DNA of 64,000 nucleotides, from contig NZ_JAEKEL010000001.1 of assembly GCF_016651105.1 (NCBI RefSeq), forward strand, positions 4,206,001 to 4,270,000. Reading direction: 5' to 3'. How positions within the stretch are numbered: position 1 is the stretch's first letter; the number at the start of each line of letters is the position of its first letter. Positions 7,610 to 16,798 of the stretch are shown piece after piece. This DNA is from Pseudomonas sp. TH15 (GTDB taxonomy: Bacteria; Pseudomonadota; Gammaproteobacteria; Pseudomonadales; Pseudomonadaceae). The notes beneath the pieces are model-generated. The model was given only the letters and a program-made list of their open reading frames with translations. It had not been told where the DNA came from and ran no database searches. Both the position numbers and the translations under genes were made by a program.

Positions 7610-8386
7610 TTAGCTCCAGTAGGCCAAAGGCTGGTGTTCGCCGTAAAAACCGATAAAGACGCCGAGTGTCACGCGAGTGCTGCTCGCTGAAGGGCGCACC
7701 GCATGGATCAGCCGCGGGTTGAGCAGGATCAGGTCGCCAGGCTCGGGCTTGATCACAAAGTCCGGTGGCGGTAGCAAATGCCGCTCGATGCCGTAGGCGC
7801 GGTCGCCACGCAGGCGCTGGTATTCCTCCTCGTCCGGCTCGATGCCCCAGATCTCGAGTTCGCCACCGTCCTCGGGGATTTCCAGATAGATGTTGGTCGA
7901 TAACTGCGTGAGCAATTTCGGGTGGTGCCCTTGAGGGGCATTGCGTTCCAGGTTGTCAGTGTGTGGCGTCAGGTCGACGCCGCTGCCCTGGAAGCGCGCG
8001 ATGCCGACGAAGCATTTTTGCCCATCCACTTGCAGCAGGTGCGCTCCGTGGGGCCAGACTTCATCGAGCAGCAAACGCAGTTCGTCGATCGGTGAAGCCA
8101 GTGGCCGGAACAAGTTGCGAATCCGGCGGATGTTGGCGTGGGCCTGAGCGTGATAGTCGGCACGGCTCTGCTCATCCTGGATTTCGATGTAGGCCTTGCC
8201 GATCCGGACAAATTCCTGCTGCTCGGTAAAAGCGCTGCGCAATTCTGGGCGGAATAAATGATCGCGTGCGACCTGCAAGGTGTCCGGTGGACAAAAGCCT
8301 TTTAGTTGCACGCCGTAAGAGCGTTTTTCCACGACATCAAGAATATGCCGTGCTTCAAGTTGGTCGGCAGTAATCACTGTAAACAT
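7610..8386 (-). CDS. 2-oxoglutarate/Fe(II)-dependent oxygenase
   Basis: This 258-residue protein is probably a cupin-fold dioxygenase using Fe(II), O2 and 2-oxoglutarate. The facial triad is visible as H142-T-D144 and H228, with R238 placed to bind 2-oxoglutarate. The layout resembles WelO5-type enzymes: a GFCPPDTL segment near the N-terminus, EDGGELEIW at 172-180, EPGDLILLN at 215-223 and a YWS terminus. WelO5 halogenases have Gly in place of the Asp, whereas this protein keeps Asp and so should hydroxylate or desaturate. It is the first gene of the CDPS operon, so the cyclodipeptide is the likely substrate. GAGGAA lies before the ATG. Confidence 0.82.
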   Translation of the reverse strand: MFTVITADQLEARHILDVVEKRSYGVQLKGFCPPDTLQVARDHLFRPELRSAFTEQQEFVRIGKAYIEIQDEQSRADYHAQAHANIRRIRNLFRPLASPIDELRLLLDEVWPHGAHLLQVDGQKCFVGIARFQGSGVDLTPHTDNLERNAPQGHHPKLLTQLSTNIYLEIPEDGGELEIWGIEPDEEEYQRLRGDRAYGIERHLLPPPDFVIKPEPGDLILLNPRLIHAVRPSASSTRVTLGVFIGFYGEHQPLAYWS

Positions 8387-8451
8387 TCAAGCTTCCTCAT
8401 TCCCTGGAAGTAACGACGGGACAGACCGGGCAAATCTTTCAAATTATTTCA

Positions 8452-8473
8452 AGGCAACCTTAGGTAATTGCCT
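8452..8473. promoter_or_regulatory. Dyad in the CDPS operon leader
   Basis: AGGCAA (8452-8457) and TTGCCT (8468-8473) flank a 10-base centre containing CCTTAGG, about 65 bases before the first operon ATG on the minus strand. The surrounding 270-base upstream region is AT-rich and carries no gene. It could be an operator or a leader hairpin. No regulator gene accompanies the operon. Confidence 0.25.
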
Positions 8474-8657
8474 GAGGCTTGTGAAATATCGTTTATCTCT
8501 AACCACCCAACTAAAAAATGTATCAAAAATCAGGCAAATAGCGCCCGACACAGACCATTGACGGATAGTGTTTAAGATTATTAAAAATACTGATAATTAA
8601 ACTAAGTAACGCACATTATTCGAATGCTCTAATTGATCACCAACCTTCAAGCAGTCA

Positions 8658-9703
8658 TCAATTTGTCACGTCGTTAAATTGCTCATCAAAGTAAGCCGGC
8701 GCATTAAATGAGTTCTGGATAATGCCCTCCTCTCGATAAAGATCGGCGGTGTGTTGCACGTCTTCTACGACCGCTGGCGCAACCGGAATACGGTGCGGTA
8801 CGGCGAAGCGATTGGAGCGTTCGTGGATTTCCACCGGCAAACCGCTGTAGCCCGCCTGGATTTTCGAGAACGCCTCCTGATGCTGATTAGCCCAGGCATA
8901 GGCGCGATCAAGCCGTTTGAGCAGGTCACGAATTTGCAGGGATTTGTCACGGATGGCGTTGTCATTGGCGACCAACAACATATGCCCGGCAAACAGCCCT
9001 TCGCCACTGACCAGCACCCGCGTGCCTCCTTCCATTTGCACCATGCTGGTGTAAGGATCCCAGGTCGACCAGGCGTCTGCCTGACCGTTGGCCAGCAAGC
9101 TGCGGGACTCGCCGGGTTGCAAAAAATGAACTGCGCATCACGGCCGTGCAGCCCCGCCGAACGCAGCGCCGCCAACGCCATGAAATGCCCGATGGAGCCA
9201 CGGGTGGTGGTAATGCGCTGGCCCTTCAGGCTCGCGGCGTCCGTCAGCGGCGAGTTCTGATTGACCACAATCGCCACCGCGGTTTGCGTCACGTTGACCT
9301 TGATCACTCCGACGGTTTTGATCGGCGCTCCGGCGGCCGCCGCAAACACGAACGGCGCGTCCCCGAGGCTACCGAAGTCCACCGCGCCGGCCGCCAATGC
9401 TTCGGCGGTAGGCGCGGCGGCGGCGAACGAGGCGAACTCGATCGGGTAAGGCAGATTCTCCAGCTCACCGGCCGCTTGCAGCAAGATTTTCAGCGACTGC
9501 TTTTGGCTGGACACACGCAAGGTGTCGTCGGCCACGACCGGAGTGCTCAAGCCCGAAATAATGAGCAGCAGCGTCAACAGCCCGCCGAATTTTGCAACCG
9601 CGTTACGGGCCTTATCTCCTGCAAGCCGGCGCCCACGGATTGGGCTGGCGCCGCCAACATCGTCGGTGAAACGTTCGTTGCCAGCAGATGTGCGTTGGCT
9701 CAT
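8658..9703 (-). pseudogene. ABC transporter substrate-binding protein, sulfonate/nitrate/taurine type (frameshifted)
   Basis: Two overlapping frames together give one periplasmic binding protein of about 348 residues. The first frame has a long N-terminus with a hydrophobic signal around residues 38-60, then SSQKQSLKILLQAAGELE and typical SsuA/TauA-type motifs (GAVDFGSLGDAP, then KGQRITTTRGSIGH). It loses frame after DAQFIF. The other frame resumes at LQPGESRSLLANGQADAW and runs to the end. The break is at an A6 run (9121-9126 on the plus strand), and seven A would restore the frame. The ATG lies 3 bases after the TonB-receptor stop. It probably delivers an organosulfur or similar ligand to the ABC permease encoded at 20.5-21.3 kb. 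Confidence 0.78.
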
Positions 9704-9706
9704 CGG

Positions 9707-12174
9707 TCAGAACGCCAGGCTGACGCGGCTGTAGTAATACCCGCCGCCTAGACCGTACGGCGAGAACATCCCGTATTCGTAGGTGCCGGCCCAGGCCTTG
9801 AGGCCGATCTTGTCCGGGTATTCATCGAACAGGTTGTTGGCGCCCAACGCCACGGTGAGGTTCTTGGTGACGTCGTAGGCCACGTCGATATCGGTGATCC
9901 ACTTGGCGCTGTAAGTGCGATCGTTGGCCGGGATGTTCGAGCCTTCGGTGTACTCGCCGAACCGCGTCAGTTGCAGGTTGGTGGTCCAGTCGCCAACCTT
10001 GTAGTTGGTCGACAGAATCCACTTGTCTTTGGGCGTCGACTTGGTCAGGTCGATCTGTTGCTGGCGGTCGAACAACAGGTAGCTGGAACCCAGCCGCGAC
10101 AGGGCTGCCGGGGTGTCGGCCAGGTCACGGATCGTGGTTTTGTTGTGGTTGTAGGCGATGCTCCATTTCGCCGTGCCGTACTCACCAAACGACTGGCTGT
10201 AATCGGCCACCAGGTCCACGCCTTTGGTGCGGGTGTCGGCGGCGTTGGTGTAATACTGCCCGGCGAGGTTCGGTGCCAGTCCGTTTTCGACGAGGATCTG
10301 CGAGACGGCGGTTCCTTGCAGCAAACCGGTCTGCAGAATGCGTTTGTCGATATCGATCAGGTAAAAGTCAGCGGTAAAACGCAGGCGTTCGGCAGGCTCC
10401 GCCGTAAAGCCCAGGCTGTAGTTACGCGAGGTTTCCGGTTCCAGGTCTTTGGCGCCCAGGGCAATCGCTTCGGCCGAATCCGGACGCATTTGCTTGGTGC
10501 GCACTGAACTGGTGGTGCCGTTGGCGCCGAACTGGGTCACGGTGCTGGTGGTGGAGAACACACTTTGCGCCAGCGACGGTGCGCGGAAGCCATTGCTGAC
10601 CGCGGCCCGCACTGCGTAACCCGGCAGGAACTCGTAACGCGTGGTCAGCTTGCCGCTGGTGGTGTCGCCCACGCCCAAGTTGTACTTTTCATAGCGCCCG
10701 GCCGCACCCACGTACCAGTTGGGCGTGATGTTCAGACCGAAGTCCAGATAGGCCGCTTCGCTGTGACGCTGCAAGTCATAGGCGTCATCCGGTGTTGTGC
10801 CGTTTACCGAAAACAGGCCCGGGTCTGGACGCACGCCGGCGAATCGCCCGACTGCCGGCACATAACTGCCGTAGTTGTAGGAGTTCGGCTCGCCCTCCTC
10901 CAGCGCGTACTTCTCCCATCGATATTCGACGCCGAACGAGGTCTCTAGCGGGCTGCTCCAGCCGATATCCAGCGCTTGGGTGAAATCGAGGTTGTTGGTC
11001 CACTGATCGAAAATCAGATTGCCCAGGTGAAAGTCGTGCTGGCCGTAAGGGCCGTTGGAAATGTTCAGGTTGTTGTCGGTGTCGAGCACCGCGCGATCCT
11101 TGCCGTAGGTACTCGACAGATCCCAATCCCAGTTGCCCAGCGCGCCCTTGGCGCCACCGGCCACCTGAAAGTCCACCTCGTGGATCTCCCGTCGCGCCTG
11201 CCCGCCATTGGGGTACGGCGCATCCGGCACGCCGTTGAGGCTGGTGATGTCGGTGGGTTTGCGGTGGCCCAGGTCCTTGTTGCTGTTGCGGTAGCTCAGG
11301 GTCGAAAACGAATACAGCTTCAGATCATCCTGCAACGGCAACTCGGCGTTATAGGCGACGCTGGTGGTGCGATCGCGGCCAAGCCCGTACTCGGTACCCC
11401 AGCCTTGGCGATTGCTTTCACGCGGGTCGGGCGTGCCGTTCGGCTGATTGAAATACAACTGGCCGGTGGCAGCGCTGGAGCGCTCGTAAGGCTCTTGCAG
11501 TTTGCCGTCCCACGACAGGTTGAAAAAGCCGCCGTTTTCGCCCAGTGCAGAACCCCAGTTGAACGCTTCATGGCCGGTGGTGCCATCGCCGTCGTAGTAC
11601 TGGCCGACGCTGGTGTCGGACGTCAGGCCTTCGGCATTGCGCTTGAGGATGATGTTGATCACCCCGGCGATCGCATCCGAACCGTATTGCGCCGCCGCAC
11701 CGTCGCGCAGCACCTCGATATGGTCGATGGACGCCACCGGGATCAAATCCAGGTCCACCGGCACCGAGGCGTTGCCGACGCGGGCGCCGTTGTTGATCAG
11801 TGCCGAGTTGTGGCGACGCTTGCCGTTGATCAGGACCAGCACCTGATCACCGCTGAGGCCACGCATGCTCACCCCGCGCACCAGGAACGCAGTACCGCCG
11901 CCGTTGATGGTCGGGACGTTGAACGAGGGCAGCAGGCGCCCGAGCATTTCTTTCAGGCCGTTCTGGCCGATAGTGCGCAGTTGCTCACTGTCGATCACAT
12001 CGATCGGCGCCGGGCTGTTGGTGACAGTGCGCGGCTGACTGCCGCGAACCCCGGTAACCACCACGGTGCCCAGGGTTTCATCGGCGGCGAACAGTTCGGG
12101 GGCACCACCATGCCGAACAGGCCGAAGCTCAAAGGCGCCGCACCGAACAGGGTTTTATGCAAAATTGAACGCAT
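9707..12174 (-). pseudogene. TonB-dependent outer-membrane receptor (frameshifted in the signal region)
   Basis: The main frame (9707-12064) encodes a plug domain (NSPAPIDVIDSEQL, GVSMRGLSGDQVLVLINGKRR, VEVLRDGAAAQYGSDAIAGVIN-type motif near residues 110-135) and a full 22-strand barrel ending in SRVSLAF. The signal peptide (MRSILHKTLFGAAP) lies in another frame starting at 12174 with AAAGGA upstream. The two frames join if the G5 run at 12098-12102 had one more base, giving PPELFAADETLG before VVVTGVRG. The protein would be about 822 residues. It would import a nutrient through the outer membrane for the periplasmic enzymes and the ABC system of this cluster. The ligand is unknown, and no STN domain is present. 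Confidence 0.83.
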
Positions 12175-12199
12175 GACAAAGATCCTTTTCTGACGGCGC

Positions 12200-12697
12200 T
12201 CAGTGCGACCTGGCGGCAACGGTTTCGACTTCGATCAGGGCACCTGGCAATACCAGCCCGGCCACTTGCACGGTGGTTCGCGCGGGTTTCAAAGGTTGTT
12301 GTTCGGTACCGAAAAACTCGCGGAAGGCCACTTGCAGCCCGTCGAAATCCAGCTTGCCGCCCAACGCCGGGTCGCCCACCAGATAGATCCGCAGTTGCAC
12401 CACGTCGGCCAGTTTCAAACCCTGGCTCGCCAGAATGCTCTCGACCTTGCGCAGCACCACGCGGGTCTGCGCTTCGGTATTGCCGACGGCACGCACCTGA
12501 TCTTTCGGGGCTTTGGGATCGACCGGATCGGGCAGCAGGCCCGAGAGATACGTGACTTCGGTATTCGCAGCGAGAGTCACCGATTGCAGAATCGGCGAGT
12601 TAGGGTACGTCGACGGCACCCGCGAAATCGAAGCGGCCAAGGTGTTGCTGGCCGCAAAGAGGATCCCCATCCCCAACAAGGTTTTTTTCAAAGACAT
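12200..12697 (-). CDS. Exported RidA-family (YjgF/UK114) enamine/imine deaminase
   Basis: The mature part is a typical RidA domain: an LSGLLPDP segment, VLRKVESILASQGL, and the conserved arginine in KPARTTVQVAGL with PGALIEVE at the end. RidA proteins hydrolyse reactive imines and enamines made by PLP or flavin enzymes. Unusually for this family it starts with a signal peptide (MSLKKTLLGMGILFAASNTLA), so it should act in the periplasm. The start at 12697 has GGAG upstream. It lies beside a Tat-exported amine oxidase, whose imine product is the obvious substrate. The length is 165 residues. Confidence 0.83.
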   Translation of the reverse strand: MSLKKTLLGMGILFAASNTLAASISRVPSTYPNSPILQSVTLAANTEVTYLSGLLPDPVDPKAPKDQVRAVGNTEAQTRVVLRKVESILASQGLKLADVVQLRIYLVGDPALGGKLDFDGLQVAFREFFGTEQQPLKPARTTVQVAGLVLPGALIEVETVAARSH

Positions 12698-12788
12698 GCA
12701 AAGACACTCCAAGGTTATTTAATGCCAGCCTCGGAGGTCCGCTACCTGGCAAATCGTGTGTGGCTGTTTGAATGAAAGCGCGGCTTTT

Positions 12789-14366
12789 TCAGGCCGTTTG
12801 CTTGATAGGCGAGCTTTGCGCCCGCTCGAAAAGATTGCGCACCACACGCCGCGCCGCGCCGGCCGCCGCTTCCTGCCAGATCCCCACGCCGCTGTGCGCC
12901 AGGCCGTCACTGGTCAGGTACACCCGACCCTGTGGCTGGTTGAGCAAGCTGTAATCGGGTTCGGCCACCTCGTGATTGATCCACGGACCGAGGTTGTACG
13001 GAATTTTCGCCCAGGCAATGGCCAGGGGTTTGCGCAGTTCATGGCCGTGGCCGGGGTGCAGCAATTCAACGGCCTGACGGGAAATCGCGATCTGCTGATC
13101 AAGGCTTTTTTCGCCGAACTTTCGTGCCGTTTCGCCATTGTTGTAAGCCGCCACCAACACCCCTTGCGCTTGGTTGAAACCCCCGCTGGGGTACCACAGG
13201 CCCGACGCTTCCTGATTGATAAACGATAGACCGCCGTAAATCTGATAGTCGCTTTCCCAGAAGCGCCGCGACTGCCAGGCGACTTTGTTGGCGTAGCCGA
13301 ATTGCACGGTGGCGATGGCTTGGCGGACCGGTGCAGCGAGGTTGCTGTCGATCTTCGCCAGCAGTGGCAGCGGCAATGCGCTGATCAGGTAATCAGCGCG
13401 GATTTTCTGTTCGTGGCCACTGCGTCGGTCCAGATAAGCGACCTCGACGAAATCCGCGTGATTAGTGATCGAGCGCACTTCGGCGTTCAGGCGCAGCGCT
13501 GCTTTCAGGTGCCGCGCGAATGCCTTGGGAATGCGGTCCATACCACCCACCGGCTGAAACATGGTCGGCGAAAATTCCGGGTACTCATCAATCATCAACG
13601 CGGTGGTCAACGCCGGGTTGAGCAACGTCTGCAATGGCAGCGGGTCTTTTTTCTGTGCGAGTTGGTCTCCGGCGCCCGGCCATACCTTGTACCCGGAGCG
13701 AGCAGAACCGACGTACTCGAGTTTGTCCGAGAGGTCGCCCCAGGTCTTGAGGAAACTCAGCAGGTTGCTGCGGTCTTCGAGGCTGAGTTCCTGATCCAGC
13801 GCGTGGCGATTGACCGCTTTTGCCAGCAGCTCGGAGAAGTGCCCACGGCTGTCGTTCACGGCCTGGCGAATCTGGATCGCCGGTTGATTCAGGTCGGGCC
13901 GCACCAGTGCGTTGCGGCTGGTGTTGACCAACACTTCCAGCTCCACCCCAAGCTCGCGGCAATAGCCGAGCATCAACTGATGATGGCTAGGCAGACGGCC
14001 GGGGCCGGCGTTGAGGTAGAAGCCGTTGTCGAAGTCCGCGACCTGCACGCTGCCGTCGGTGTACTCGACACGATCACCCCCGCGTACCGTCCAGTTGCGC
14101 CCGCCGACCCGATCTCGGGCCTCCAGCAGCGTGACGTTGAAACCGGCCTTTTGCAGTTCATAGGCGCTGACCAGACCACCGATGCCGGCACCGATCACCA
14201 CCACGCTGACACCGTGCCCCACACGGGCGGTGGGCAACGCGGCATAGTTCTCCGCAGCGGCCTGCGCCGTGTCGGTCACACCGAGCATGCCCATCACCGC
14301 AGAGGCCGCCTGAAGGCCGCCGACGGCAGCCACGCGGGCGATCAATTGTCTTCTGGTCAACGGCAT
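12789..14366 (-). CDS. Flavin amine/L-amino-acid oxidase with Tat-type signal
   Basis: This 525-residue FAD enzyme belongs to the monoamine/L-amino-acid oxidase family. It starts with LTRRQLIARVAAVGG and a hydrophobic stretch ending AQAA, which looks like a twin-arginine signal. Next comes the Rossmann FAD motif VVVIGAGIGGLVSAYEL, then LLEARDRVGGRNWTVR. Near the C-terminus, GRVYLTSDGLAHSGVGIWQEAAAGA contacts the flavin. Such enzymes turn amines or amino acids into imines plus hydrogen peroxide. The neighbouring exported RidA gene and exported dipeptidase gene suggest a periplasmic route from dipeptide to keto acid. The substrate cannot be told by eye. Confidence 0.83.
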   Translation of the reverse strand: MPLTRRQLIARVAAVGGLQAASAVMGMLGVTDTAQAAAENYAALPTARVGHGVSVVVIGAGIGGLVSAYELQKAGFNVTLLEARDRVGGRNWTVRGGDRVEYTDGSVQVADFDNGFYLNAGPGRLPSHHQLMLGYCRELGVELEVLVNTSRNALVRPDLNQPAIQIRQAVNDSRGHFSELLAKAVNRHALDQELSLEDRSNLLSFLKTWGDLSDKLEYVGSARSGYKVWPGAGDQLAQKKDPLPLQTLLNPALTTALMIDEYPEFSPTMFQPVGGMDRIPKAFARHLKAALRLNAEVRSITNHADFVEVAYLDRRSGHEQKIRADYLISALPLPLLAKIDSNLAAPVRQAIATVQFGYANKVAWQSRRFWESDYQIYGGLSFINQEASGLWYPSGGFNQAQGVLVAAYNNGETARKFGEKSLDQQIAISRQAVELLHPGHGHELRKPLAIAWAKIPYNLGPWINHEVAEPDYSLLNQPQGRVYLTSDGLAHSGVGIWQEAAAGAARRVVRNLFERAQSSPIKQTA

Positions 14367-14577
14367 TCAAGCGCTCCCTGCCTGGCGGATAGATAGTGCA
14401 TTCGGTTATAGCCCAGAGACTTGTTCAGTCACTTGGGTCTATGCGAAGCCATCCTAGGGGGCGCTCTTTAATAAGAGAAATACATTTTAAGCATATGCAA
14501 ATATTAATTTGTATCATATTCACCAGAGGTGATTCTGCGGCGATTGCATAGTCACATCGTCAGTCGATCCAAGCCGA

Positions 14578-15777
14578 TCAATGTGCGCGCTGCGCCTCGC
14601 TCAGCACCCGCAGCAAATTTCCGCCCCAGATCTTCGCCACATCACTTTCGGTGTAACCCGCCGCCAGCAAGCGCTCGGTAATCCGTGGCAACTGCGACAC
14701 ATCACTCAAGCCTTGCACCCCGCCGCCACCGTCCCAGTCGGCACCGATCCCGACGTGATCCGCGCCGACGACTTGCAGGATATGCAGCAGGTGCCTGATG
14801 AAATCATCCAGGTTCGCTTGCGGCTGCGGGTAGCGGTTTTCGACCTCGTGGATACGCGCTGCCAGGTCCGCCACCTCGGCCGGGCTGAGACTCGCCGCCA
14901 GGCGAAACTCGCGGTACAGCGGGCCCAGCGCCTTGTCGCGCTCGGGGTTGGGCTCGCGGTTGATCAAATCACTGGGAAAGCTGTTGACCTGCACCACGCC
15001 GCCCTTCGCCGCCAACCGGCGCAAGCGCTGGTCGTCGAGGTTGCGTGGGTGCGCCGTGATCGCCCGACTGCTGCTGTGCGAAGCAATGATCGGGGCACTG
15101 GACAGCTCCAGCACTTGATCGAACACCTGATCCGAGGCGTGCGAGACGTCGAGCAAAATCCCCCGCCGGTTGGCCTCCGCCACCAGCGCTCGACCGGCCG
15201 GGCTCAAGCCGTGCCATTGCGGCAACGCGGTGGCTGAATCGGCGAAATCGTTGTTGGCCGCATGCACCAGTCCGAGCATGCGCAACCCCAGTCGGTAATA
15301 AGTCTGCAATCGTTGCGGATCAGCCGCCAGCGGCTCGGCGTTTTCCATGCTGATAAACACCACCCGCTGCTGGCGCGCGACGATGGCCGGTACGTCTTCG
15401 GCGCGCAACGCCAAGGCAAAATCCTTGGGATGCGCCGCAACCATGTCGCGAATGCGCGTGATCACCGCCAGGCCATGTTCGCTGGCCAGTGTCCGGCCTT
15501 CGGCGGTAAGCGGGCCCTGCGGGGTGAATATCGCCCAGAAGCCACCGTCCAGCCCGCCCTCCTTCATGCGCGGCAAGTCCACTTGGGACAGGTCGGTGTC
15601 GAAGCTGTGCCGCTGGGTGATGTCCCAATCCGGACGCGCCAGTTGCATCGGAGTGTCGAGGTGGCTGTCGAGGACGGTGAGGCGCTGGTGAAGTTGCGTG
15701 ACGGTTTCCCCGGCGTCGGTGAAAGCGCTGATCAGGCACAACAGCACTGCACAGCAGCGCGCAAAAGAAGTGAGCAT
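14578..15777 (-). CDS. Membrane dipeptidase (peptidase M19, renal dipeptidase family), exported
   Basis: This 399-residue protein begins with a signal peptide (MLTSFARCCAVLLCLISAFTDA). It then carries the M19 zinc-dipeptidase motifs: DSHLDTP at the first metal site, FISMENAEPL with the bridging Glu, LGLVHAANNDFADS, LDVSHASDQVFDQVL, IIASHSSSRAI and VGIGADWDGGGG. M19 enzymes split dipeptides, often accepting D-residues at the C-terminal side, and in mammals cleave Cys-Gly. I chose the ATG at 15777 because AGGGAGGG lies upstream and the signal starts there. It fits an exported peptide-breakdown step feeding the amine oxidase. Confidence 0.88.
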   Translation of the reverse strand: MLTSFARCCAVLLCLISAFTDAGETVTQLHQRLTVLDSHLDTPMQLARPDWDITQRHSFDTDLSQVDLPRMKEGGLDGGFWAIFTPQGPLTAEGRTLASEHGLAVITRIRDMVAAHPKDFALALRAEDVPAIVARQQRVVFISMENAEPLAADPQRLQTYYRLGLRMLGLVHAANNDFADSATALPQWHGLSPAGRALVAEANRRGILLDVSHASDQVFDQVLELSSAPIIASHSSSRAITAHPRNLDDQRLRRLAAKGGVVQVNSFPSDLINREPNPERDKALGPLYREFRLAASLSPAEVADLAARIHEVENRYPQPQANLDDFIRHLLHILQVVGADHVGIGADWDGGGGVQGLSDVSQLPRITERLLAAGYTESDVAKIWGGNLLRVLSEAQRAH

Positions 15778-15818
15778 GCATGCCCTCCCTGGCAAGTGTC
15801 GGATATGGAAATGCGGGG

Positions 15819-16787
15819 TCAGCTCCAGTGAAAACTGCGGTCCCACAAACCGGATACGTCGAGCTGCTGCGGCAACACCCCGGCCTCGAAAAACAGATCG
15901 GCGACATCCTGCTGGGATTTCACCGCCGCATCATCCACCGGTTGCAGCAGACGCGGGCCACTCTGGGCACGGTACTGGGCCAGGAACACTTCCCGTGGCA
16001 TGCCAAGGATCTTCGCACTCTTGGTTGCCCACTCTTCGGGATGCGCCGCAATCCATTGCCAGGCACGGTACTCGCGCAGGATGTAATCGGTAATCGCCTG
16101 ATGTTTGAGCGGGTCGGCAATGCTGTTCTGATTGGCGGCGATCACGTAATTGCCGGACAGATAGCCCTGACCGGTTTTCAAGACACGGGCGCCGGTGCGT
16201 TGCTCGGCGAGCTGAATGAAGTAGCCAAAACTGACCCAGGCATCCAGCGCGCCGTTCTGAAACGCGGCAAAACCGTCTTGCGGTGTCAGCGCCATGGGCA
16301 CGATGTCATTGAACGTCAGGCCCTGCTCCTTCAGCGCTTTAAGCAAAAAATAGTGTGAACTGGTCGAGCGGATGTAGCCGATTCGCTTGCCCTTGAGTTG
16401 CGCGATCGACTGCACGTCAGAGCCTTTGGGCACGATGAACGCCTGGTTGTTGACGTCACCGGTCAACACCGCAATGAGCTTCACCGGCGCGTGATTCTTG
16501 ATCCCGAATATCGGCGGTATCTCACTCATTGGCGAGATGTCCAGAGTGCCGCTGACCAAGGCCTCGAAACTCAGGTTGCCGCCCGTGAACTCGGCGTATT
16601 TGACGGTGTAAGGCGCAGGCTCGATTCCCGCTTCGGCGAAGAATGTCGGAGCCGCGCCTTTGTAGGTCGCCACGTTCAGCGTGACCCCACGCAAGTCGTT
16701 GGCGGCCAGGCCGAAGCGTGGCAGGCCGACGCTGAATGCGCCGAGGCCGGCCAGCGCCGAAAGTTCGAGAAAACGTCGACGGTGCAT
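15819..16787 (-). CDS. ABC transporter substrate-binding protein, aliphatic sulfonate (SsuA) type
   Basis: This 322-residue periplasmic binding protein has a Tat-like start (MHRRRFLELSALAGLG). Its SsuA/TauA-type features include VKYAEFTGGNLSFEALVSGTLD, LKGKRIGYIRSTSSHYFLLKAL and GALDAWVSFGYFIQLAEQ. It would hand a sulfonate, sulfate ester or related anion to the SsuBC-like pair at 19.8-21.3 kb. It is the second binding protein of this cluster; the other, at 8.7-9.7 kb, is frameshifted. The dipeptidase gene is 41 bases downstream and the aldolase gene 11 bases upstream, so all are probably co-transcribed. Confidence 0.85.
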   Translation of the reverse strand: MHRRRFLELSALAGLGAFSVGLPRFGLAANDLRGVTLNVATYKGAAPTFFAEAGIEPAPYTVKYAEFTGGNLSFEALVSGTLDISPMSEIPPIFGIKNHAPVKLIAVLTGDVNNQAFIVPKGSDVQSIAQLKGKRIGYIRSTSSHYFLLKALKEQGLTFNDIVPMALTPQDGFAAFQNGALDAWVSFGYFIQLAEQRTGARVLKTGQGYLSGNYVIAANQNSIADPLKHQAITDYILREYRAWQWIAAHPEEWATKSAKILGMPREVFLAQYRAQSGPRLLQPVDDAAVKSQQDVADLFFEAGVLPQQLDVSGLWDRSFHWS

Positions 16788-16798
16788 GGTGCAACTCC

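Noticed and set aside
4004..8386. Bicyclomycin gene cluster
   Set aside because: That pathway needs several 2OG oxygenases and a P450. Only one oxygenase is present and there is no P450.
7610..8386. Fe/2OG halogenase
   Set aside because: Despite a WelO5-like layout the iron site is His-x-Asp, not His-x-Gly, so chloride cannot replace the carboxylate ligand.
10976..12193. 405-codon plus-strand ORF opposite the first TonB receptor
   Set aside because: It is a high-GC shadow of the receptor gene. It has no family pattern, and the opposite strand shows clear plug and barrel motifs.
13302..14396. 364-codon plus-strand ORF opposite the amine oxidase
   Set aside because: Shadow ORF. The minus strand has FAD-binding motifs and a Tat-type signal.
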